From Phoronis australis (Eukaryota > Phoronida > Phoronidae): a stretch of DNA of 64,000 bases. The notes below the pieces were generated by a model. That model was given only the letters and a program-made list of their open reading frames with translations, searched no databases and was not told where the DNA came from. The position numbers and the translations under genes were made by a program. Location: NCBI GenBank assembly GCA_002633005.1, contig NMRA01000176.1, positions 1,161 to 65,160 on the forward strand. Reading direction: 5' to 3'. Shown piece by piece: positions 12,240 through 21,560 of the stretch (within the stretch, counting starts at the first letter, position 1; every line of letters starts with the position of its first letter).

Positions 12240-12308
12240 CTGTGACTGCGTAATTTAATATAAGTGTTTCGGGTGTGGTTGCCTGTGACGTGTTAGGTTG
12301 TGATTGGG
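12240..12308 (-). promoter_or_regulatory. Likely promoter of stanniocalcin-like copy A
   Basis: Upstream of the minus-strand start, and read on that strand, lie an inverted CCAAT (cccaatcac, about 12,308), a CRE-like acacgtca (12,286-12,294) and a TATA-like cttatattaaa (about 12,254-12,264), spaced as in a TATA promoter with the ATG about 60 bases on. All are conserved in copy B. The start of transcription was not seen directly. Confidence 0.5.
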
Positions 12309-14010
12309 TAAAGACTTGTTTTAGCTGCACTAATTTCTACGTTGACACTTATAATATAGCCTGCTTTTAATCCGTGCCTTGTTTGACCTGTTCTACTTCC
12401 TGTTGTGCATTTTCAAAACTGCAGGCTCGTTTTTTTCGGTAAAGCTGTTGTACGTGAACTTAGAATCTTCAATGAATTTGTTATACTTTTCTATTCCAAA
12501 TTCACGCACGTAATCTTGAGATTAAGCAAGCATTTGCGAAATCTAGTATGAAACGTTTGAGTAAATTTTCGGTAAATTTGCTCAATATTATGTTTTGCTT
12601 AAGTAAATCATTGTTTCATAATTCAGTGGCAGATCTACGATTTCAGTAAGGGGGGGTTTAGGATTCGAGAGAATCCGAGGCGCGTAGCGCCGAGGGGAAA
12701 GAAGGTCGCGAGAGGGTTTCCCTCCTCCCGTGTAAGATTTTTTGGGATTTTTAGTAGCTAATTTCGTTTTTCTGGCGATTTTTTTCCAGTTTTTATTTTT
12801 GATCCTGTCCCGAGGGGGGGGTTTAAACCCCCCGAAACCCCCCTGTAGATCCGCCTCTGTAATTAAAAGCCTATATGTAATGATTCTCTTTCTGGGCTAA
12901 ATTTGTAGAGGTATTTTCATATTCATCAGTGTCTTGACTAATGAAGTCGCCATTGCTCTTTCAAGGCCGGCATGCTTGACTTCATTTTCATTGACATCGT
13001 CCTTAGTCAAGTTTTTTGTAAATTGCTACCCTAGTAGGATAGCATTATCAACTTCTAGGCCTGCAAGGACCCAAAGGATCTGTAATCGTTTCTAATCTGA
13101 TTAAGGTACAAGGTACAACACTTGTTGGGTAAAAGTGTTATTTTGGCAAATACAGTGGAAATACTAATTTCATCTTTAAACACACAATTTACTGAATATT
13201 AGTTTTTCATTGGTATGCTGTGTGATGTCAAGAGGTCTAAATATTGATGACAATAATTATAGAATATAACTCTCCAAGGCTCTGTTGACAGGTTTTGAAT
13301 GGTCTCATTGAGATGATTGCACATTCCTGGCCTACAATATTTTTGCCTTTCTCTGCTACAGACACAATGTATATAAAGACTTCATGATACACAAAACTGG
13401 CGCAGTGAAATGATGCTCTCCAGTACACTTGCTTGAGCGCAATATCTTGCAAACCACTGCCCAGCATTCGCTATTATCCTCTAAAAGCAACCACGTTCGT
13501 TTGAGTGAAGTAACATATGAGTATGCGTCGTTTGCTGGTTGTAACATCTCTAAAGACAGTTGATAACATTTAACAACTGGACTGAAACATGGTGGCACAT
13601 ATTAATGTTTGATACAAATGATTCCGTGTGAGTGAGGAGCGTACAAGAGTAAAGACATATAATTATAAGGTGCGTAATCTTGATTTTTCGTTATGCAAGA
13701 TGGGCGATTTTCAGCAGTTGTCCTTGTCCTTGAAGGTTGTCTAGTATCAGGACAGTGTTCCTTAGCGCTTTCATTTTTATGTTGTATTTAGTTGTCTATA
13801 GTACATAAAATACTTGCATGTGATGGATGATCTTGTTCGAATCTCTGACACAACTAAATGTTCATTGGTACGATGCGGAAACAGAGCAAAATAGATTTAC
13901 TTGATTTTCCAACATTCCCCTACTAAAAACAAATCTCGATCCTTGTTCACTTTTCAAAGTTCGTTGTACATGTGCTAGTCACATGTATTATCCATTATGA
14001 AAACCGCTTC
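12309..14010. other. Spacer between the two duplicated segments
   Basis: Non-coding. It contains the TIR element at 12,624-12,859. The overlapping minus-strand open frames near 13,237-13,598 show no motif and no splice support. Nothing else is recognised. Confidence 0.55.
12624..12859. mobile_element. MITE with CAGTGGC-type inverted ends
   Basis: The left end cagtggcagatctac and right end gtagatccgcctctg are imperfect inverted repeats. G-runs (gggggggttta) and C-runs (ccccccgaaacccccc) sit just inside. Related ends occur at about 11,831, 20,880 and 29,401. There is no coding sequence. The terminal words resemble hAT-type elements, but no clear 8-bp target duplication is seen, so the superfamily is open. 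Confidence 0.6.
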
Positions 14011-14179
14011 CCTACGTAACGACAGCCTTCCTCGATTATGGCAAGCGAGGATGATGGATCTAGAATGCTGGAAGGGGGAAGAAGTCATAACCACGATTTT
14101 CGACCGAAAATGTTCGCGCAACCCGTAAAACCGGCATGTCGACGTGGTTATGATTCATCTAGTTTAATTCTGACTCTGA

Positions 14180-14405
14180 GGAGGCAGTGTGGCCTGGTTG
14201 ATAAGTGTCCTATTTCTTTACTCGAGGTCGTGAGTTCCGAGTCCCACCAGGTCACACTGCTAAACCCTTGAGCCAGGTTTCTAGCTCCTCAGCTCGGTTT
14301 TAACCATACATGTATATTAATAAAGCATAAAAATATTTCCAGGTGATCAGTGCAATGGGCCCACATGCGAGGCCTGGTACAACGTGTATTAGACCGCCTC
14401 CAATT
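14180..14405 (+). mobile_element. tRNA-like SINE insertion in copy B
   Basis: gcagtgtggcctggt (14,184-14,198) pairs with accaggtcacactgc (14,246-14,260), with one mismatch. Between them are an A-box-like tggcctggttgataagtg and a B-box-like gagttccgagtccc, which is tRNA-like. Copy A runs straight across this site (about 6,740), so the interval is an insertion after duplication. The body to about 14,405 is unremarkable. Confidence 0.55.
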
Positions 14406-17004
14406 ATTTATGAGCACTTAACTCTTGAGGTTTTTAGCAAAATGTTACGTGGAGTTGTTTTGATTTGATGTTGAGAACTTGGACTAGTTACTTATAAAGT
14501 GGAAATGCAGCCAAGGGATAATTCTGACCCTCATGTTTTAACATGTTTCCAAATCCAGACGAACGAGAGGTTCTGCTAAAAATTTAGACGCTGGTATCTC
14601 GCAAAATGCTTCATCGTTGAACATACAATATAATACATTACTCGTCAAGGCACATTTGTCCACTTGAAGTGCTTGAAAGGTAATCGAAAAAGAGCACATC
14701 AGTAAATATCGAGTTACACAGCCTGGAAAGAAGATTAATTTGAGGCACTGGTGCCATAGGCAAGATACAGTTTGTAAGCAAACCATTGGACTTCTATCAC
14801 GTTTCATGTGTATATATGCAACTCTTGAACCAAAACGTCTTCCTGGCGTTAGCAATGATGCATATTGTATATTCATATTGGCTTAGAGTCCGCAAATCGA
14901 CGTAACATTTCCGCGACGTAGCGTGACATTCCTTCACTCATGCCAGACATCATGTCACGTGCCAGCGATGCATCACAGGTTCGCAATTTCCAAAACATTC
15001 GCAACATAAATCTACAAATAGATACGGGATGTCAAATTATTTGTTGCATCCGTGCTAACAAACGCTGAAGATTTTTTTCCATTTCATTTTTTCGTATGAG
15101 CGGTTGGCTATGCTTGTCTTCTGTATATCTTATTTGTTGATATAACTTCAGTTTCAATCTAAGACCCAGGCACTACCTTTGTTATCCGTACACTTAAGGT
15201 TACATAGAACCTTTTACATAAGACTGTGCATTAAGGCAAATATTTACAAAACCAATAAAATTAACCTCAGCATAATTACGTTACTTTCTGAGAGTAGAAA
15301 ATTCGTAAAATTTGATTTTGTCATTATACCAATCAGTCAGTAATTAGGTCACGTGACCATGCATTTTAGTAAAATTAAGTAAAAAAGAAAGGTACATTCA
15401 TAACAAAACAGCAGGATCAATAATATGAGCAAATTTCGTATAATATAAATGTTCAAGATAACATTTCCAAAACGCTGTTACAGTTTTCGTTTCATAAAAC
15501 TAAAAATTGCTTTCACACAAATTGTATTGTATAACTCTTGTTTTTTGATAGCCCCTCATGCAAAAATGGAACATGTTTAAACAGTGCCTAGACGTGTTTT
15601 GGAGCAATGTGCATAAAACATAGCGCCTGAAAGGTTCATGTGAATCTAACCAGCCATTTCTGAGATTTGATGTTCCGAAGTTTGCCATTAATTGAACATT
15701 TTGAGGCCATCAGTGACTCAAGGAAACGCTTCCAATAAGTAGCGTCCGCAAAAACGCCCATGTACATGTACGTGTACGCATGGTCTTTGGCTTGAGTTGG
15801 TAACGGAAATAGAATCCTATCATAATCATGGGAAATATTTTATAAGATTAAAGGTGACATACGATTGTATTTTTGCCAGCTAAGCACGCGACATGCAGCA
15901 TTAGCTGATAAAGTTGGGGACCTTGATTTCAACAAATGTCTTTCAGACGACAGCCAGAATTTGAGATTTGTAATAAAATCACAAAAACCACTCGACAGAT
16001 TTTGTTATTGTATATCTCTGGTCAAAGCTGATAATTCGTCCCACAATAATAACTCCAAAATGCGTTTTTGCGGTAGCAAAACTGATGCTGTCCCTTTAAT
16101 GACCATTTCGCACTGAGCAACGCTGATATTCGTGACAATTCGCAGAGATTCAAACAGCTAGTTGGCGTAACTGGCAGAATTGTTGTTTGGTATGCACGGT
16201 GGATTACTAGCCTATTCCATAGCACAACTGAGCAAAATCTTGCCTCTCACTTTTGTTGGGGGCCACTGATGTGTTGCAAAGAACAAATAAGCCTACATGA
16301 GTCTTGGGGGTGTAACCGAGGTAACGTTTCCATAAGTGACTTTTGCTATCACCCACGCAAATAATAATTGATTCTTATTTGTAAAGTAGCTATTTATGCA
16401 GTACTATTAAAATTAATTTATTTCACTTCGGAATTGTTTATGCTGATATACAATCACTGAGTTGGTCGCAACATCTATCACATGTTTTAAGTATCCCCCA
16501 ACCACGTTTTCTTGTTTGTTTTCCGCAAAGCATGGGTGTATGCTGTAAGTCTCTCAAGTTCACCGAAAAACCACTTTCCTGTTTGTGGGAAAACATGGAC
16601 GACGATCTAAGCTTATTGGTCAAGATGTTAATACAAATTTACAACATCGATGACCGGCCTGATCCTCTGAACACGTCTACCATGTCATCATGGTTCTCCC
16701 GAAAAGCTTGACAGAGGTCGCCATTGTCTATACAGTCTAACATCGTGTCGACTATCGCCTGCTTTATTTCGTGACATCTGTACATGTTTATGGGGCGGTA
16801 GCGAGTTCTCAAATCTCTCATGACACATGCCCGAGAATAATTAAGCCACCGCTGACATAGCATACGATAGGAATGTAAAGTGTCTCAAAAATTAGCAAAA
16901 CTATTACGAATTTAAAAGTGCCAAGAAATGGTGTAAGTGGGATCTTAGGGTGTAGTTTGTATTTCAAGCATAGAAGTTGGAAAGAAGAAAGATGCACAAC
17001 AGAC

Positions 17005-19755
17005 TGTTTTACATTATAAATGAGATTTTTTTATTTCTGCAACTGCGCCCCTTGTTGAAACTGAACACGGGTGCCACAGGTGGGGCGACAAGTGGACACG
17101 TGAAGGTGGTAAACCATGGAGCTGGTCCGTAGGATAAAGGTAACGATGGAACGGATACGGGCACAGCAGAAGACGGTGGAATCTCGTCGTCGTCATCGCG
17201 GTCACAAGTTTCAGATGATGCAGCTGGAATGTCAGTAACTTCCGGTGGAACACGGTAACCCTCGCTCTGTTTGACACGGTAAGAAGCATTACGTAGCTGA
17301 TCTCCACATGACATTGGAAGCACCAACAAGGTATGGACGGGCTCTGAACTTGTCCCTGTCGGAGTAGAGGTGAACGAGGTCACCGATGGATGTGTCGCAT
17401 TCTACTGCCTGGTTGGCCAAAGGAGCCTTGGATCGCGCATTGGGTCTATGGTTGGTGGAGCGCCGTTGCCGTTGGGAAGAGATCAACAAGTTGTCATGAA
17501 CTGGTAGTTGGCAGTTGGTGAAATGGTCGCGTTTAAACCACGTCTCTCTGTGGGGTGATGAACGATGCACAGTAAGGTATGACTCTTGACATAGCTTTCA
17601 CGGCTCCGATGAAGGATCTCATTTGTCGAACAGAACCAGGTTTGGGACAAGACGAGAGAGCAGCTATCCGATGTGAGCTAGCTAGTAAAGTACCCATCTC
17701 CCAAATCCAGCTGAGGACTTTTGTGCGTCGTGGGCTATGACTGTCTTCGTAGGAGATAGACGGAGGCCGGCTATGGACAATGAAGACAGCACCTTTTTCC
17801 AGTTGATAATCAAGTCTGTAATAGTCTGACCACCACATTAGAGGTCGTCGGCAAGGTTGGTGACGGCACCTTCTTCCAAAAGCTAGCCCAATAAACTACA
17901 CATCAACTCTTCCAAAACGTTTTCCGAACCGGGCATACCCATGGCGCAACGTCTGTGGACACGGATACCTCGGAAAGGTGTGGATACGCCACCATATTTC
18001 ATGGATTTTCATGACAAAGGAATTTGATAGAAGGCACTCGTAAGATCAGTCTTGATGATGAACTTCCATTGACCAATCTTCCGAAGCACGGAATCTACGT
18101 CACGCATGAAAGATGGTTGAGGCTTGGCGTACCGGCCGATGTCTGCAATTCCTGTAACTAAACGAAAACCTCTGTGGGGTCTCTTGACTAGAAACGAATG
18201 ATTAAGACATTCTACTGTAATATCAATATCCTCTGGACGAGCGAATACTCCCAGTACGTCGAGCTTGATGAATTTTTGTTGCAATTCCAGGAGCTTGTGC
18301 TTGGAGTATTGGGGGATGCGACCTTTCCTCTGTGGAGGTTGCGTACGACCTATGTTGACAACGTCCTCGAACGGACCTGTGGCGCCATTTTGCGAATGCA
18401 CGATGCTGGGCGTGGAACTTGTCCCGATCTGCAGCATGCAACATATTGTCGGGATCAACGGCGACAAAGCAATGGTAATCCAAGGTAGTTTTGGTTTACG
18501 GGGTACACTGGGTGGCTGTCGGGGATCCAACTGGGACCTCTGAATGAATGGACACGGCATGCACCTGACAAAACTGCTCATCTCTTCGCAAAAAGTCGTG
18601 GTTCAACGTCTAACATTTACATTTTTAACATTTTTAAGTAGAACTGGGCCATTGGTAGCCGCTCGTGGACCTATTTCTTTGACAAAGAAAGGCGTTCACA
18701 ATGCGCTATTCAAGACCACGTTCTCAAGCCACTTTCTGTTTTTAATCACCAGTCTTGAGCCAGAGAAGACTCGCGTGTAGGTATGTTTTATGGGAAAGTC
18801 ACTCAGCCCCGTAATAAGATTATGAGATGTGTAAAAAGAGCTCAAATACCTCAATTGCCACAGGTCGAGGGGGTCATGGGTCGAGGGGTGTGGGGTCGAG
18901 GGGGTTTCAGAACAATCCCTGGTTTTACGCATGGAACGTGTGTCCTCGATGGACCTAAGCTCATCAAGGAGTGAGTTCATAGCATGAGAAATTTCAGTCT
19001 TGATGGAGGCGAGGGACTTGTTGAGCAACTCTGCGCCATATCGTTGCTTAACAATTTGAGGTAGACCAGCTGTAACCGTAAAAACACTATAGTATTTTCG
19101 AGGAGGGAGTCATGTCTTCGTCGATGTCGACAGCTGCGCCATGATGCGTTATGCCACAGATCTAAGAGCTGGGCTCCAGTGGAAGCGAAGCCGAAATGTT
19201 GGCGGATTTGCTGCCAAATGTCCTGGTAAGAGGTGGATGACTTCACGATAGAATTACGTGATATGACTGGACAAAAATTAGCAATTTGTCCCTGTATAAG
19301 TTCTAAATGAGCCAATTTCACGTGAGGAGAACGCCGCTGCGGTTCTGGGGTGTCTTCGGGGTTGTCGGTCAGATCATGTGGTGGAGCAGCGGCGGTTTTC
19401 TTGAGCCAACTAACGCTGTCGACATGAAATGGCGCAAAGTGAGGGTCTCACGAGAGGATGTACAACAAATTCTGCCTCCAGGCATCAAATGAGGTTATAG
19501 TCTCATTTTTTGGTGAGTGGCCAGTGTTTCGGAACTCAGGTCGAAGCCATGTGGCTGCCACCATGCCAGATAAACTGAACAATAAGTTGTAAGTTTAACG
19601 ACAACACCACAAGACGGAACCGGTTCCGACCAAACACAGTTGTACGAATAACAATGCAATGACGCAAATAGCAGTGGACCTAGTATTGTAAATAAGTCTA
19701 TGGGGACATTTCACGCGCAAGTCGAGAGACACATCTTGAAGTGATCTCGACTGTT
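17005..19755 (-). mobile_element. Decayed LTR-type retroelement (gag, RT and integrase-end fragments)
   Basis: Read on the minus strand. About 19,321-18,977 resembles a gag-like segment. About 18,570-17,600 is a reverse transcriptase with the motif [12 protein letters not shown], a [16 protein letters not shown]-type block and an LADD in place of the YxDD box. About 17,570-17,050 is an integrase C-terminal-type segment followed by a proline-rich tail. The RT is broken by in-frame stops (one right after the AFYQIPLS block, one before and one after LADDL) and by at least one frameshift. RNase H and the integrase core are missing between about 17,533 and 17,570, so the element cannot move by itself. 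I could not identify LTRs. It resembles Ty3/gypsy-like elements, but the lineage is uncertain. It replaces the exon 2 region of the copy B gene. Confidence 0.75.
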
Positions 19756-19894
19756 AGATGACTTGGAAAGTTACATGTATTATCTGTGAATGCGCAAGAA
19801 TGCAATCCAAGTAGATGAATGAGTGGAGTATTGTTTATTTCTAATTTAAGGTAGGCTCCATCAACCGCTGAGATAAAATATAACATAAAACTCG

Positions 19895-20385
19895 ATCATG
19901 GCGGCGTTCTGTCGTTCAGCAACTTTTCCAGACGTCAGGGGTTCTGAACGTGCGATAACATCTGGCTCCTTTGCGCCCAGTACAGTCTTTTGTCCCGTAA
20001 GACAACAAGCGGGCCAATTATCTCCCAGGCTTCAAAGGGTTAAACATGGCAGAATGGATTGTTTTAACTTCTGTTGTAGTTGGGCGATTTTGGTGATTCA
20101 CAAACTAAACATGGTCAGCATTTGACAAGGAATTCAGAAATGTTATTGGTTTATGTTCAAATATGTTGTAACTTAACTTTCATTTTTAGCAGCACAGCCC
20201 AGTCAGGCTAGATAGGATCTGATCGGAGATTAGAGCAATTATCGAACAAAATAAAACCGGCCCTCCAACCATAAATGCAAAACTGGAGTTAATCAGTCGT
20301 ATAAGATATTGGCTACAGGGGTAAACTTCTCAACTTGTTGTTGGGCTATAGAATATCGAACAAGTTGGGAGCAACGGGAAAACGC
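19895..20385. mobile_element. Insertion of about 490 bp in copy B
   Basis: Copy A runs directly from ataacataaaatttgatcc to its next block, whereas in copy B the matching sequence is separated by about 490 bases. The inserted sequence has no recognised motif or clear terminal repeats. It could instead be a deletion from A. Confidence 0.4.
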
Positions 20386-20919
20386 CGTAATGGATCCAAA
20401 ATCCGCAAGGTGCATGTGTAGTCTCGTGGTGTCCAAATACGATTCGTTGTTTAGTCTGTCCAAATCATTATTAGTGTAGCTACTATGTAGATCTAGAAGT
20501 AAATAAGGCATACGTGGGTGCATTTAAATGGGAGACCCCGAATGTAGGACCATGCTTATTCGTCGGATATGAGGTCATTCGTTTTTTCCTTTGTTTCCAG
20601 ACAATAAAAATGATAACTGCTGCTAAAGTAGTAAAACTGAATACTCAATAAAATCAAACATCAAATGAAGAGCAAAATCTCGCGAACACAATCGCATAAT
20701 TGAAATAATTTGTTTCCTGAATTTTCTTAACATGCCGCTGTAAGGCCTTGCATTCATGTATTAGGCGATGGCCTTACTTTTGCATGCGAAAATAGGCTTA
20801 AGGTAAACCAGTTTCTTTGAAAAACCACTCAATATTTTAAAGCCAGTATATCGTCTAAGCATTCAATGGGAGTTACATGTAGTGGCAGATCTACGTGAGA
20901 GAGATTCAGGGGAGTTAGG

Positions 20920-21260
20920 TCTTCCCTTACCACGGGACACGATTAGAAGAAAAAAATAGCCGCCAACACAAATCGACGCTGCCGGTCAGAGTATGTCTAA
21001 TCCTCGTCTCTGGGAATATCTGCTGGTCGAGCCACTTCTAGACTATTCGTACTTACGTCCTCGGACTCTCATGAAGTCCCTACGGCTGTNTCTTCCCTTA
21101 CCACGGGACACGATTAGAAGGAAAAAATAGCCGCCAACACAAATCGACGCTGCCGGTCAGAGTATGTCTAATCCTCGTCTCTGGGAATATCTGCTGGTCG
21201 AGCCACTTCTAGGCTATTCGTACTTACGTCCTCGGACTCTCATGAAGTCCCTACGGCTGT
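20920..21260. repeat. 170-bp direct duplication around a single n (probable assembly artefact)
   Basis: 20,920-21,089 and 21,091-21,260 are the same 170 bases with two differences seen (a/g in the agaag run and a/g in cttctag), separated by one n at 21,090. Copy A has a single version. This looks like two contig ends, perhaps from two haplotypes, joined without merging their overlap. The duplicated part includes the end of exon 1 of the copy B gene. Confidence 0.85.
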
Positions 21261-21469
21261 CACCGATCCCCCTACCATTGCAATCAGGGTGACCAGAGCA
21301 GGGGTCGTCTATTACCAATTGCCTTCCGCTGCCAAACCGACGTCTATTCGGATGAGCGTCACTCACCGCAGAAGCACTACCGCAGAAAATGACAGAAATA
21401 AAAACAAGCTAGCTTGTCAAATCTGATGAAGTCCATTGTGGCGAGTGTTGAAACTCAGTTTTTGAACAA

Positions 21470-21560
21470 AGTGCCTAAGACTGCTGTGACTTTGTCTAAT
21501 ATACATGTAACATAAGTGTTTCGGGTGTGGTTGCTTATGACGTGTTAGCTTGTGATTGGG
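21470..21560 (-). promoter_or_regulatory. Promoter relic of stanniocalcin-like copy B
   Basis: Read on the minus strand it keeps the inverted CCAAT (cccaatcac), the CRE-like acacgtca, the ccacacccgaaacactta block and a tatatta word in the same order as copy A. Confidence 0.45.

Larger units (their letters stand above)
6571..12308. repeat. Segmental duplication, copy A
   Basis: A direct copy of the segment at 14,011-21,560. Shared landmarks in order: cctacgta followed by an acagccttcctc block (6,571 / 14,011), tcatgtcacgtgccag (7,265 / 14,951), the last exon of the stanniocalcin-like gene (9,035 / 16,639), intron blocks (11,340-11,530 / 19,790-20,530), the first exon (12,007 / 21,228) and its promoter. 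Similarity stops at 12,308, just past an inverted CCAAT box. This copy lacks the SINE, retroelement and 490-bp insertions found in copy B. Confidence 0.85.
16639..21436 (-). pseudogene. Stanniocalcin-like gene, copy B (disrupted)
   Basis: Exon 1 (21,228-21,436) and exon 3 (about 16,639-16,851) are clear relatives of copy A. Three lesions are visible. First, four extra bases (around aagctagctt) shift the frame in the signal peptide, and the onward frame has a TAG just upstream. Second, the six-cysteine exon 2 is absent, its interval being replaced by a retroelement. Third, eight bases are missing at the exon 3 acceptor relative to A, leaving only a substitute tatgtcag. Outside these lesions the frames are still open, and exon 3 keeps all four cysteines and the N-x-S site. 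The loss may therefore be recent, or the remaining exons may be under some constraint. The post-signal region differs in character from A, with more acidic and fewer His residues. Confidence 0.68.
14011..21560. repeat. Segmental duplication, copy B
   Basis: The partner of 6,571-12,308 in direct orientation. Compared with A it carries a SINE-like insertion (14,180-14,405), a retroelement block (17,005-19,755) in place of about 1.9 kb of A (9,385-11,310), a further insertion of about 490 bp (19,895-20,385), and an apparent assembly duplication at 20,920-21,260. Similarity ends at 21,560, the same point as in A. Confidence 0.85.

Noticed and set aside
14538-14876. 112-codon minus-strand frame in copy B with several cysteines, as the missing fourth exon
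   Set aside because: The matching region of copy A is broken by stops and the residues do not resemble the stanniocalcin C terminus.
18198-18543. Plus-strand frames over the retroelement
   Set aside because: They are antisense shadows of the reverse transcriptase on the minus strand.
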